64,000 bases of DNA, taken from contig NW_020825288.1 of the NCBI RefSeq assembly GCF_003286085.1, forward strand, positions 25,854,001 through 25,918,000, written 5' to 3'. A program made the position numbers and the translations under genes. The DNA is from Drosophila persimilis (lineage: Eukaryota; Arthropoda; Insecta; Diptera; Drosophilidae). Positions 11,337 through 23,455 of this stretch are shown here, piece by piece. Position 1 is the stretch's first letter; each line of letters opens with the position of its first letter. The notes under the pieces were generated by a model. It saw only the letters and a program-made list of their open reading frames with translations. It did not search any database and was not told where the DNA came from.

Positions 11337-12180
11337 ATGATGCATCAAATTGTGTTACCTTTTGTGCGTACTTTATCTGAGCAACAGGTACTTAAGGCGG
11401 TTAATTTTATAGAGCGGGAGAGTCAGGAGAGATACCTCTACGATGGCCAAATCAACATGCTCCACAATCTTCGGAAGTTTGAGATAGAGCCCTTCGTCCT
11501 CATTCTGGACGAATTCCATGTCAAATGGGATTGGCACGGGAAGTGGAAGGTGCTGGCCATCGCAGGTTTCAACCTCGATGCCTCCAATTTCAATTACCTG
11601 CACATGAAGCTGGTAAGTAAATACATATATTATATTATTCATATATTTATGTATAAACATAACCATTATTTCACAGGCCATGGTTGAGGATAAGATAATG
11701 GGATCTGAGGAGATAGATGACAGTCTATCCATGGTGCTGGAGGCCATAAAACGGCATGGGTACTCCAACCGGCTGATGGGCATCATATCTGATGGATGCC
11801 CCGCCAATTTGCTGACGAGAGTGTGCGCCGCCAGGGAGTACCCAGTACTTTGGGATATCGTACATCTGCGGAAGATTTTGGCAAAATATCGCGTTGTCGA
11901 CAGAGTACTGAGCCCCGTTTACAATTTTCATTTCACTGCGGCAAAATGGCGGGATACGGAGTTCCCACCGGTGCGCGTGGATTTCCAGAACCGGATTGCA
12001 GAGGATCTTACACAGTTGAAGCATCTTATTGCACGTGTTTGTTCCTATCCTTTCCTACCATTCACCACACTGAACCGACTCAATAGCACCGACCTGGAGC
12101 TATCCGGCGTTGCCATAACGGCTATGGTGACCGACATTATATCAGATATGCCGATGGAGGGTCGTCGAATGTTCAAATGA
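11337..12180 (+). CDS. Gene B, unit 3: extended form, 259 aa
   Basis: Exons 11337-11612 and 11677-12180. Exon 2 continues past Ser-Tyr with Pro-Phe-Leu-Pro-Phe-Thr-Thr and stops at TGA after Met-Phe-Lys, where units 6 and 7 read TTA and continue. The P-like core residues are all kept. It has Cys at the Ser/Cys variable site. Confidence 0.6.
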
Positions 12181-12736
12181 AGTCCATACAAGTTTATGGC
12201 AACACTCGTTGGAGTCTCCGTGTTGGATACTCCCAACCCGGATGAAGTCCACCCCGGATAGGATAGGATAGGTATCCTATCTCCTATATAAGAGATATAT
12301 GTACATTGAAAAAAAATATATATACACAGTGGCGTTGCATTTTTTTTTCAATTTTTACCTGCAAAGTATAGTATTAAAAGTTTGAGTAAAACAGTTTTTT
12401 GGGCATTGTAAAAACTTCTCTGAAAGAGAAGTAATTGTAAATGATTCTATCTCACTCTACTCACATGGGATTTCGATCCAACCAAAACACTAAACAACAC
12501 TAAACTGAAATGTAAACAAAAACGCTTTACATTTACTTTACATTTACTTTACATTTACATTTACTTTACTTCAACCACGTTTCCAACTTCGTTTAAGGTC
12601 ACGTGTGGAAACGAAGTTGGAAACGCGTGTGGAAACGTGGGGGAAACATTGTTGCGTTGGATGTTTCCAGGGATGTTTAGACACAATTTCTGTTCGACAT
12701 GTTGCAGGATGACTTTTCCTTGTTGGCATTGTTGCC
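12181..12736. other. Long-unit extension, proximal part (unit 3)
   Basis: Non-coding. It holds ggataggatag repeats with a following tatcctatc inverted partner and a TATATAAG (12285-12292), then ttacattt repeats (12528-12570). A decayed version of the inverted repeat that is complete in units 6 and 7 lies at about 12570-12645; here most of the left arm is missing. Confidence 0.6.
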
Positions 12737-13051
12737 TCAAGTCACCGCCTTGCCTGTCAATCTGTGGCAAATGAGAAAACAAAAACCACGACTATCTTTA
12801 TAAAATCTACGAAAAATCACCGCACCTACTATCTGCTTGCTCCAGAAAGCTTTCGTTTGGTTCTTTTGGGGCCTGTGTGTAACGGTTTTTTTGGAGCCCA
12901 CTGTATTTCGGCCTCGCTGACATTGAGAATTCTGGAAGAGGGCGAGAGAGCTTTTCTGCGCTATCACTTTAACAGCGGGACTTTTAAGCTGCCCAAGCTT
13001 TTGGACAGCCTGCTGATAGCATTTACTATTCGCCCACCCTCCCCCTTCCAT
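12737..13051 (-). other. Unassigned 104-codon ORF in the long extension (unit 3)
   Basis: Opens with ATG on the minus strand and stops at 12737; not recognised. The plus strand is also open across it but has no ATG. Between units 3 and 6 a G/A difference is silent on minus and Glu-to-Lys on plus. Between units 6 and 7 a T/C difference is silent on plus and Lys-to-Glu on minus. There is thus no sign of purifying selection on either strand, and it may be non-coding. Confidence 0.2.
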
Positions 13052-15153
13052 TCCTTGTTCAGATAATTATGATGGAACCGAACGCTTTTGAGCTTTTATA
13101 CTTTGGACCACAACATAACGTCAAACATAACATAGACATACAGACTGTAATATGTACAAACATATATCTGGTCCAACGAGCAGGTGAGGTGGGTCAGCGG
13201 TGGCCGATTAGGCCAACGGCCTAACCTTCAATTCACCAGCGAATAAGCGGCCATCCCAAAGAAGTTTTAGTTTTCTAGGGAAGTTTTCTTCCATTTTATT
13301 CATTTACAGGCCAGACTTAATAGGAAAGGAGCAGGCAGAAATAGGTGCACAGACACTCAGATTGTCACTCATCTCTCTTGATGAATTATAGCATCGTTTC
13401 AACTAAAACGAACTACTTCATTCTGCTGGAGTTTACAAAGATACCGCCAGGTCCTAGCCCTCTTTGCCGACCGATCAGATACACATATACATAGATATAG
13501 ATCCGCACAACATGGTAGCCGAGCTGACCAGAAACATGACAAAGATACTGTACTCTAATGAGAGACATTTAAGAAGTGCCCACCATATGCCCAAGAAGGA
13601 TTGCAACTTTTATAAGGGAATACGTATAGGATAACTGTTGACCATACGTCTGATTAAGGAAAAAAGGTGCCCAGAACCAGCGGTATCAAGACGACCCGAA
13701 ACGGACCTACTGTACGTCAGTACCTCATCTCAACGTCCGATTCGGAAACACAGCTCCTTGAGCAATATCCAATATATTTTCAGCCTGTTTAGCGCTATAC
13801 GAATCTAATACGGAAAGCAGATGTGAATAACCTATTTCGTTATCCTAATTTCGTTTTAAAGGTCAAAGAACATTTGTCTCGTGAAGCGTTTTGTGTATAT
13901 TTATGCATTTATTTCCGGAATTCATTGTTAGACTAAACATAACATCAACAGTTTTGTATATTAGCAATAGTTTATTATGTTGTTTATTGTTTTGTTAGTG
14001 TACATCCCACGAATAAGTGTGGGTTTTGCCCTCTGAAGTTTATTTTTAAACGGGCTTCGTACTCGTAATTAAATTTGATAGGTTCAATATAGTTTTCACA
14101 AACAATTATAGTCGTAATTAACACAAATGTCAGATGTAAATATGTAGGTAATAGGTAATATTGTATTGTGTGGTTTTTGTATAGTATATTTTGGTTGTAC
14201 TCGTAAAAGTGTATCAATTATTGTACATAAATATATATGTATAGTTTGTATGTATGAATGTGGCGTGAGTGTGGCGTGGGTTTTGTCTTAGTGTTTAACT
14301 CTTAAGTAAACATGATCCACATCATTACATAATTTTGCTAAATACTCGTATATAGTACTCCGTTTATAGATTGCAATTTGCATTAGATACAATTAAAAGT
14401 AACGCGAAATATATAATATTTGATTTGAGTCTGTCAAGGATACATATATGTATGTACTGTACTGTGTGTAGATATCAAATAATTTGAATAGAACACTCGT
14501 ATAAGTAGATACCTTCATAGTGCGTAACGCTCTGTAACGATCTGTTAAATTGTTGATTTCGCCCTAATAATTGAATCGAACTGCTAATTTAAGTTTGTCA
14601 TCGAAACAACACTGAAACTATTTGAGTTTACTTCGAGTTTAGGAGCAGTACTGGAATATCATGGAGTACTGGGTGCACGGAGTCAACTGAGAGTGCTGCA
14701 TGTCCTGTGGAAGCGTACATATAAGGTATTGCAGTTCGAGATTACTCCCCAATGATTACCATCATTAACTTAATATATAGTATGTACAACGTGATCGGAA
14801 TAACTTCTGGCTTCACTGACTGTCTTTATAGAGTAAGGGAGTCCGGAGGAAGAACATTGTACCTGGGCAATGCCCGTAGTAGCATTTGAGGTGTGACTAT
14901 GTTTATAGTAGTTATATGTTATACGACATACACTTATGTCTGTCTTTGTGGGGAGTTTCAGCCGGCGATTGTTCGTACGTTTTATGGTTGTATCGTAGTT
15001 GTTCCATCTACTGTATTAAGACTACTATCTTTAGCTTATAAGTCGATTCGATTCTGGGAAGTATGGTTCGGCTTCGGCTTCGATAAATCATTGGATTCAG
15101 TTACTTGGGTTCCATTTCGGCCCAGCCCAGCATACAACTCAGCTAATGTTTAA
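13052..15153. other. Long-unit extension, distal part (unit 3)
   Basis: About 2.1 kb of AT-rich DNA with tatatgtatgt-type stretches. A short inverted repeat ttaggccaacggcctaa lies near 13207. No gene is recognised. The end (15121-15153, starting cccagcccagc) is a junction piece present only where another unit follows. Confidence 0.6.
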
Positions 15154-15344
15154 TTGAAATGATTTGAATTCGATTTCATTACATCTGTAAATTATGTTTT
15201 GCCCACGAATGCTGACCCCTTTTCTCTTCTTTTCACATTTATTTATGCCATTTTTCATGGGTTTTTTCTTTCTTGCAGCAATGACGCTGCAATCTTACAA
15301 TTTCATCAAAGACGTTCGTTGATATTTGATTTGATTTAAAATAT

Positions 15345-16396
15345 TGTAAGGTAGTGATCCTAGGCTGGGGTCAGTCTCAGTCTGCCCAGGGTCACCTACA
15401 GTTTATTTGTAAGTTGCTGAGACGTTGAGACTGGGGGGGGGAGGCGGGTCGTTGGCGCAGGGTGCGCCGAGCCGCCGTCAACGACGGGGCCTTAGGGAGA
15501 AATTAGGGTGGGGGGGGGGGGGGGGGGAAAGCGGGCGTTGGGCCGGGCGGCGCGAAACTCATCCGAGACGCTGCACTCCCCGACTTCAGCAGGGTAAAAC
15601 CCCTGTTGCCAAGGTCGAGGTGGGCCGCGGGTCCGGGGAGGTGAAGGAAAAGGATAAGGGGGGGGGGGGGGCGCCTCTGTCGAAACGCGTACCACTTCTC
15701 ACTCCAGCAGGGTAAAACCCTGTTGCCAGAGTCAGAGCGGGAGCGTAGTGACCAAGAACAGTCAGGAAAAAACGGACGGGGAGGGGGTGGAGAGATGACC
15801 GCAGTCGGTGGTCCGACCAGAGAAAACAAATGGAAGCCAAAGAGTTCTTAATTATATGATCGAAGTTTTATTGGATTGATTCCCCTTGCACTCCCTTCTA
15901 CTCCTACTACTACCTTGGCCATCGGCCAGCTCACCCGCGGATCCGGCGCCTGTGTTCCCTCAGCTCGTCCATGCTTTTTAATTCCTCTCTGGCGCGCGGC
16001 CGTTCAGCACTTTTCTTTTTTTCTCTTCGATGTCCGCGACGTTCCGTCTTCGCTCGCTTCCAAAAATCGACTCTTCTCTCGCCACGGTCGCTCGACGTTC
16101 CCCCCACGCCTCGCGCTCGTTTTCGGGCCAACAGGACTTTTACGAAAGATCCGCTCTGCTGCCGGCTGAGCATGGCTCTCTCTCCTCGCTGTCTTCTTTG
16201 CGGTTGTTCCGTGTGAGCTGGCCGTTTGGCGGGATTTCGGCTATGCAAAACTTAACTAGCTTATTTATTACCATAGCATATGATTGTGACTAATACAAAT
16301 CTCGCTCCATTGCGACTTACTATATTTTCAGGTTGTCTTATTATTATTATTATTAACTCTTGTTACTATGTGAGGTTCCCAGTATGGGTCCTCACA
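15345..16396 (-). mobile_element. Solo-LTR-like element, unit 4 (1052 bp, B1 form)
   Basis: Has the 66-bp block but the B1 interior, a combination shared only with unit 7. A two-base loss is seen in the run acgaaagatccgc, where other copies read acgaaagagatccgc. Confidence 0.5.
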
Positions 16397-16844
16397 ATAT
16401 GAAATAAAAATAATAAACACATCTAGCAAGGAACTAGTTCCACTGTACCAGCTATTAAACGAGTTACAGGGTATAGCCAAAGTCATTTAATTAGCCATAA
16501 AAACAGATATATTTATATGTACGGAAAATCTGAGTGCGAATCTAAGCAAACATTCATTCGAGCAATACAACAAAAAGCGTTCGCTTATGATCTGTGCGAT
16601 GCAATCCAAGAAAATTGTGTAAAATACTAAATATACTAAATATACTAAATATACTAAATATACTAAATATACTAATACTAAATATTACCCTAATTAAAAA
16701 ACTTAAATTAAATTATTTTCCTTAAAATTGTGTTTTTTTCCTTTTCGATAAGGTCGATAAGGGAAGAGGCACTTGGGAAATTAGTTCAAACCGTTTGCGA
16801 TGTTGTATGCGGTTGTAAATGCAACCGCCTTGGTTTTTCGGACA

Positions 16845-17990
16845 CTACTTTTCTTCGGTTTCCTTAGGGAAGAGAAGTGTCACTTCCTTGCAAAGCGCCA
16901 GGCATACTTTGCGTTCCAATTTCAATTGCAGATTTGTAAAGTAATCAATAATCAAGTCGCATAAAAGAGCCCGTTCCACCTTGTTCATCGTCTTCCTGCT
17001 TAGTTTGTGGCACAGCGCTTTGTGATCTGCGCTGCTATTCGAAATCTCCAACACCGACGGCATTATCGTCCGGGCCACGTCGTCTCCGAGATTTGGCATC
17101 TCAGAGAGTTCGCTTTGACTCGTCTCTTCCATGAGCTGATCTTTTGTCAGAATGAAATCGAGGGAGCGTTGGACTTCCTCTTCATCGGACTTCCGAGCTT
17201 GATGATTTACGTTGTTGGCTGTGAGTAGGGACAACAGCGTGGGTGACTGCACCGAAGTCTGGGCACTGCCTCCAGCGGTAGTCGCCATCAGCTGTTGCTC
17301 TTGTTTGCCAATGCTGCCCGGCTGCTGGGATGGAATTATGACATGTTCCAGGATGCGAAAACTCGGATTATGGGTCGATTTCTGTTGGGATAGAATAGAT
17401 AGATAGATGCGATCTTGTGAATTTCAAGTTTAATTGCATTTACTTACTGATTGTGTCTGCACCACCACACTCGGTTTGTCTGCGGGCGATTGGTACATCT
17501 CCATATCTATCTTGCCGACACTGGGCGGCACGCCCACTCCTGCATCCACCCAGATTGGCACCTCGGAAGTGGTTCCCTTGCTGGAATTCCCCTTTAATAT
17601 TATTGACGACATGGATACTATCTGGGCCGCGGTGCCAGACAGTACCTGAACAATGTCCAACAAACTTTCGACGGGCGTCATCACCATCAAACTGACGCTG
17701 GATTGCCCAGGGTTGGCTGCGGCCGTCAGTAGGGCCACCTGCTCCAACTGTGCTGCTGTCAGATTGGAGCAATCAAAGCTATCATCAGCAATCTCCTGCT
17801 TGGCCGTCTGCTGGCCACCGACTTCTGGCTTTTGCTGCAGAGTCAAATTTTCGCACTTCGGCAGCGCAGAATTTATACATTCAAGTATAGATTCTTTTGT
17901 AATGTGCTTCTCCGCTTCCAATTCTCCAATTTTATATCCATTTTGGCCGACCGGGGGGGGACCACAATTAAAATTAATATTGAAAGACAT
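16845..17990 (-). CDS. Gene A, unit 4: 359-residue open form with early stop
   Basis: Exon 1 (17448-17990, 181 codons) joins exon 2 (16845-17381, 178 codons plus TAG) in phase across a 66-nt intron. This gives a continuous 359-residue product. The stop falls right after the Phe-Pro-Lys-Glu-Thr-Glu-Glu-Lys stretch; in units 1-3 the same codon is TGG and the frame runs about 41 codons further. The TAG is therefore either a nonsense change or the true end, and I cannot decide which. No signal peptide or membrane segment is visible. The low-complexity N-terminal half (Ser, Gln, Val) and the charged helical C-terminal half suggest a nuclear or scaffold-type protein, which is inference only. Confidence 0.5.
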
Positions 17991-18465
17991 TTTTACTACT
18001 TCTCTTCTTCATTCACTTCAACCACTCACATTTGACAAACGAGAAGTCGTACCGTACCGTTATGTTTTCGCTTTTCTTTTTGCTTTGCTTTTTTGCATGC
18101 TGCACACATACACATACATCCACACATGGATGGACAAAAACAATACGTGATGCTTTTTAGTTGTATGTGTTCGCCTTAAAAAACTGAGGCGGCGATTACG
18201 AAAAAAGGGAAAACAACAGAAAACAGAAGAAACAGAACAGCCTGATACTTTGAATATATTTTCTTAATTCAATATTATATTGAATTATGTATTGTATATG
18301 CAAATATTGTATAGTAATAAATAGTAATATATTATAAAAAATAGTAAAATACCCAAAAATATAAAAAATCTTCAAAGTGCGCGCAAAAGGGAAGCGAAAA
18401 AACAGATTTCTGCAGTGTCACGCTGAAGCGTGAGACTGAAAAGTTTGATTTGATTTGATCATGAT

Positions 18466-19186
18466 ATGATGCATCAAATTGTGTTACCTTTTGTGCGTAC
18501 TTTATCTGAGCAACAGGTACTTAAGGCGGTTAATTTTATAGAGCGGGAGAGTCAGGAGAGATACCTCTACGATGGCCAAATCAACATGCTCCACAATCTT
18601 CGGAAGTTTGAGATAGAGCCCTTCGTCCTCATTCTGGACGAATTCCATGTCAAATGGGATTGGCACGGGAAGTGGAAGGTGCTGGCCATCGCAGGTTTCA
18701 ACCTCGATGCCTCCAATTTCAATTACCTGCACATGAAGCTGGTAAGTAAATACATATATTATATTATTCATATATTTATGTATAAACATAACCATTATTT
18801 CACAGGCCATGGTTGAGGATAAGATAATGGGATCTGAGGAGATAGATGACAGTCTATCCATGGTGCTGGAGGCCATAAAACGGCATGGGTACTCCAACCG
18901 GCTGATGGGCATCATATCTGATGGATGCCCCGCCAATTTGCTGACGAGAGTGAGCGCCGCCAGGGAGTACCCAGTACTTTGGGATATCGTACATCTGCGG
19001 AAGATTTTGGCAAAATATCGCGTTGTCGACAGAGTACTGAGCCCCGTTTACAATTTTCATTTCACTGCGGCAAAATGGCGGGATACGGAATTCCCACCGG
19101 TGCGCGTGGATTTCCAGAACCGGATTGCAGAGGATCTTACACAGTTGAAGCATCTTATTGCACGTGTTTGTTCCTATTTGAAATGA
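18466..19186 (+). CDS. Gene B, unit 4: truncated form, 218 aa
   Basis: Exons 18466-18741 and 18806-19186. Open and truncated at the unit junction as in unit 1. A synonymous change creates a GAATTC at about 19088. Confidence 0.6.
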
Positions 19187-19368
19187 TTTGAATTCGATTT
19201 CATTACATCTGTAAATTATGTTTTGCCCACGAATGCTGACCCCTTTTCTCTTCTTTTCACATTTATTTATGCCATTTTTCATGGGTTTTTTCTTTCTTGC
19301 AGCAATGACGCTGCAATCTTACAATTTCATCAAAGACGTTCGTTGATATTTGATTTGATTTAAAATAT

Positions 19369-20509
19369 TGTAAGGTAGTGATCCTAGGCTGGGGTCAGTC
19401 TCAGTCTGCCCAGGGTCACCTACAGTTTATTTGTAAGTTGCTGAGACGTTGAGACTGGGGGGGGGGGAGGCGGGTCGTTGGCGCAGGGATCGCCGAGCCG
19501 CCGTCAACGACGGGGCCTTAGGGAGAAATTAGGGGGGGGGGGGGAAAAGCGGGCGTTGGGCCGGGCGGCGCGAAACTCACCCGAGACGCTGCACTCCCCG
19601 ACTTCAGCAGGGTAAAACCCCTGTTGCCAAGGTCGAGGTGGGCCGCGGGTCCGGGGAGGTGAAGGAAAAGGATAAGGGGGGGGGGCGCCTCTGTCGAAAC
19701 GCGTACCACTTCTCACTCCAGCAGGGTAAAACCCTGTTGCCAGAGTCAGAGCGGGAGCGTAGTGACCAAGAACAGTCAGGAAAAAACGGACGGGGAGGGG
19801 GTGGAGAGATGACCGCAGTCGGTGGTCCGACCAGAGAAAACAAATGGAAGCCAAAGAGTTCTTAATTATATGATCGAAGTTTTATTGGATTGATTCCCCT
19901 TGCACTCCCTTCTACTCCTACTACTACCTTGGCCATCGGCCAGCTCACCCGCGGATCCAATGTAAGATATTATTTAAAGTATTGTTTATTCGTATTATTA
20001 TCGCGGTGGCCTGGTATGTGTGCTTACAAAAGTTCTTAATGTTACGGCTTATTTCTGCTGATTTTCTGCTGCTGCTTGAGTCGCGTCCGTATGCTGCTGT
20101 TCTCTCCTTTTCACTGCTTCGCTCTGTTCCTCTTCTTCTCTGTCCGCTGTTGATCTGCTGCTGTTACTACTGCTGTTGCTACTGCTGTTGCTGCTGCTGT
20201 TACTACTGCTGTTGCTGCTCATCAGCTGTTCTTTCGGGCCAACGGGACTTTTACGAAAGAGATCCGCTCTGCTGCCGGCTGAGCATGGCTCTCTCTCCTC
20301 GCTGTCTTCTTTGCGGTTGTTCCGTGTGAGCTGGCCGTTTGGCGGGATTTCGGCTATGCAAAACTTAACTAGCTTATTTATTACCATAGCATATGATTGT
20401 GACTAATACAAATCTCGCTCCATTGCGACTTACTATATTTTCAGGTTGTCTTATTATTATTATTATTAACTCTTGTTACTATGTGAGGTTCCCAGTATGG
20501 GTCCTCACA
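19369..20509 (-). mobile_element. Solo-LTR-like element, unit 5 (B2 form)
   Basis: Has the 66-bp block and the B2 interior. It carries 12 bases in the B2 segment (ctgattttctg region near 20055) that unit 3 lacks. Confidence 0.5.
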
Positions 20510-20930
20510 ATATGAAATAAAAATAATAAACACATCTAGCAAGGAACTAGTTCCACTGTACCAGCTATTAAACGAGTTACAGGGTATAGCCAAAGTCATT
20601 TAATTAGCCATAAAAACAGATATATTTATATGTACGGAAAATCTGAGTGCGAATCTAAGCAAACATTCATTCGAGCAATACAACAAAAAGCGTTCGCTTA
20701 TGATCTGTGCGATGCAATCCAAGAAAATTGTGTAAAATACTAAATATACTAAATATACTAATACTAAATATTACCCTAATTAAAAAACTTAAATTAAATT
20801 ATTTTCCTTAAAATTGTGTTTTTTTCCTTTTCGATAAGGTCGATAAGGGAAGAGGCACTTGGGAAATTAGTTCAAACCGTTTGCGATGTTGTATGCGGTT
20901 GTAAATGCAACCGCCTTGGTTTTTCGGACA

Positions 20931-22076
20931 CTACTTTTCTTCGGTTTCCTTAGGGAAGAGAAGTGTCACTTCCTTGCAAAGCGCCAGGCATACTTTGCGT
21001 TCCAATTTCAATTGCAGATTTGTAAAGTAATCAATAATCAAGTCGCATAAAAGAGCCCGTTCCACCTTGTTCATCGTCTTCCTGCTTAGTTTGTGGCACA
21101 GCGCTTTGTGATCTGCGCTGCTATTCGAAATCTCCAACACCGACGGCATTATCGTCCGGGCCACGTCGTCTCCGAGATTTGGCATCTCAGAGAGTTCGCT
21201 TTGACTCGTCTCTTCCATGAGCTGATCTTTTGTCAGAATGAAATCGAGGGAGCGTTGGACTTCCTCTTCATCGGACTTCCGAGCTTGATGATTTACGTTG
21301 TTGGCTGTGAGTAGGGACAACAGCGTGGGTGACTGCACCGAAGTCTGGGCACTGCCTCCAGCGGTAGTCGCCATCAGCTGTTGCTCTTGTTTGCCAATGC
21401 TGCCCGGCTGCTGGGATGGAATTATGACATGTTCCAGGATGCGAAAACTCGGATTATGGGTCGATTTCTGTTGGGATAGAATAGATAGATAGATGCGATC
21501 TTGTGAATTTCAAGTTTAATTGCATTTACTTACTGATTGTGTCTGCACCACCACACTCGGTTTGTCTGCGGGCGATTGGTACATCTCCATATCTATCTTG
21601 CCGACACTGGGCGGCACGCCCACTCCTGCATCCACCCAGATTGGCACCTCGGAAGTGGTTCCCTTGCTGGAATTCCCCTTTAATATTATTGACGACATGG
21701 ATACTATCTGGGCCGCGGTGCCAGACAGTACCTGAACAATGTCCAACAAACTTTCGACGGGCGTCATCACCATCAAACTGACGCTGGATTGCCCAGGGTT
21801 GGCTGCGGCCGTCAGTAGGGCCACCTGCTCCAACTGTGCTGCTGTCAGATTGGAGCAATCAAAGCTATCATCAGCAATCTCCTGCTTGGCCGTCTGCTGG
21901 CCACCGACTTCTGGCTTTTGCTGCAGAGTCAAATTTTCGCACTTCGGCAGCGCAGAATTTATACATTCAAGTATAGATTCTTTTGTAATGTGCTTCTCCG
22001 CTTCCAATTCTCCAATTTTATATCCATTTTGGCCGACCGGGGGGGGACCACAATTAAAATTAATATTGAAAGACAT
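20931..22076 (-). CDS. Gene A, unit 5: 359-residue open form with early stop
   Basis: Exons 21534-22076 and 20931-21467. It has the same TAG and the same restored middle frame as unit 4, and appears identical or nearly identical to it at protein level. Confidence 0.5.
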
Positions 22077-22552
22077 TTTTACTACTTCTCTTCTTCATTC
22101 ACTTCAACCACTCACATTTGACAAACGAGAAGTCGTACCGTACCGTTATGTTTTCGCTTTTCTTTTTGCTTTGCTTTTTTGCATGCTGCACACATACACA
22201 TACATCCACACATGGATGGACAAAAACAATACGTGATGCTTTTTAGTTGTATGTGTTCGCCTTAAAAAACTGAGGCGGCGATTACGAAAAAAGGGAAAAC
22301 AACAGAAAACAGAAGAAACAGAACAGCCTGATACTTTGAATATATTTTCTTAATTCAATATTATATTGAATTATGTATTGTATATGCAAATATTGTATAG
22401 TAATAAATAGTAATATATTATAAAAAATAGTAAAATACCCAAAAATATAAAAAATCTTCAAAGTGCGCGCAAAAGGGAAGCGAAAAAAACAGATTTCTGC
22501 AGTGTCACGCTGAAGCGTGAGACTGAAAAGTTTGATTTGATTTGATCATGAT

Positions 22553-23273
22553 ATGATGCATCAAATTGTGTTACCTTTTGTGCGTACTTTATCTGAGCAA
22601 CAGGTACTTAAGGCGGTTAATTTTATAGAGCGGGAGAGTCAGGAGAGATACCTCTACGATGGCCAAATCAACATGCTCCACAATCTTCGGAAGTTTGAGA
22701 TAGAGCCCTTCGTCCTCATTCTGGACGAATTCCATGTCAAATGGGATTGGCACGGGAAGTGGAAGGTGCTGGCCATCGCAGGTTTCAACCTCGATGCCTC
22801 CAATTTCAATTACCTGCACATGAAGCTGGTAAGTAAATACATATATTATATTATTCATATATTTATGTATAAACATAACCATTATTTCACAGGCCATGGT
22901 TGAGGATAAGATAATGGGATCTGAGGAGATAGATGACAGTCTATCCATGGTGCTGGAGGCCATAAAACGGCATGGGTACTCCAACCGGCTGATGGGCATC
23001 ATATCTGATGGATGCCCCGCCAATTTGCTGACGAGAGTGAGCGCCGCCAGGGAGTACCCAGTACTTTGGGATATCGTACATCTGCGGAAGATTTTGGCAA
23101 AATATCGCGTTGTCGACAGAGTACTGAGCCCCGTTTACAATTTTCATTTCACTGCGGCAAAATGGCGGGATACGGAGTTCCCACCGGTGCGCGTGGATTT
23201 CCAGAACCGGATTGCAGAGGATCTTACACAGTTGAAGCATCTTATTGCACGTGTTTGTTCCTATTTGAAATGA
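22553..23273 (+). CDS. Gene B, unit 5: truncated form, 218 aa
   Basis: Exons 22553-22828 and 22893-23273. Open, core residues intact, truncated at the junction 23264/23265. Confidence 0.6.
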
Positions 23274-23455
23274 TTTGAATTCGATTTCATTACATCTGTA
23301 AATTATGTTTTGCCCACGAATGCTGACCCCTTTTCTCTTCTTTTCACATTTATTTATGCCATTTTTCATGGGTTTTTTCTTTCTTGCAGCAATGACGCTG
23401 CAATCTTACAATTTCATCAAAGACGTTCGTTGATATTTGATTTGATTTAAAATAT

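Larger units (their letters stand above)
8003..15153 (+). repeat. Unit 3 (long, 7151 bp)
   Basis: The core runs to 12048 and continues into the long extension to 15153. The LTR-like element has the 66-bp block and the B2 interior with CTG/CAG-type repeats. The extension ends with a 33-bp piece (from 15121) that is absent where unit 7 meets unrepeated flank. Confidence 0.93.
15154..19177 (+). repeat. Unit 4 (short, 4024 bp)
   Basis: Has the 35-bp block, the 66-bp block and the B1 interior. Its actaaatat minisatellite is longest of all units (16625-16683). Gene A exon 1 is open and exon 2 carries the early TAG. Confidence 0.93.
19178..23264 (+). repeat. Unit 5 (short, 4087 bp)
   Basis: Has the 35-bp block, the 66-bp block and the B2 interior. 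Gene A state is as in unit 4. Gene B is open but truncated. Confidence 0.93.

Noticed and set aside
17653..18150. 165-codon plus-strand frame opposite gene A exon 1
   Set aside because: Antisense shadow of exon 1 that runs on into the spacer.
20049..20387. 112-codon minus-strand frame with a Ser-Asn repeat in the B2 interior
   Set aside because: It lies inside the LTR-like element, is a translated CTG/TTA-type repeat, and is absent from B1 units. Probably not a gene.
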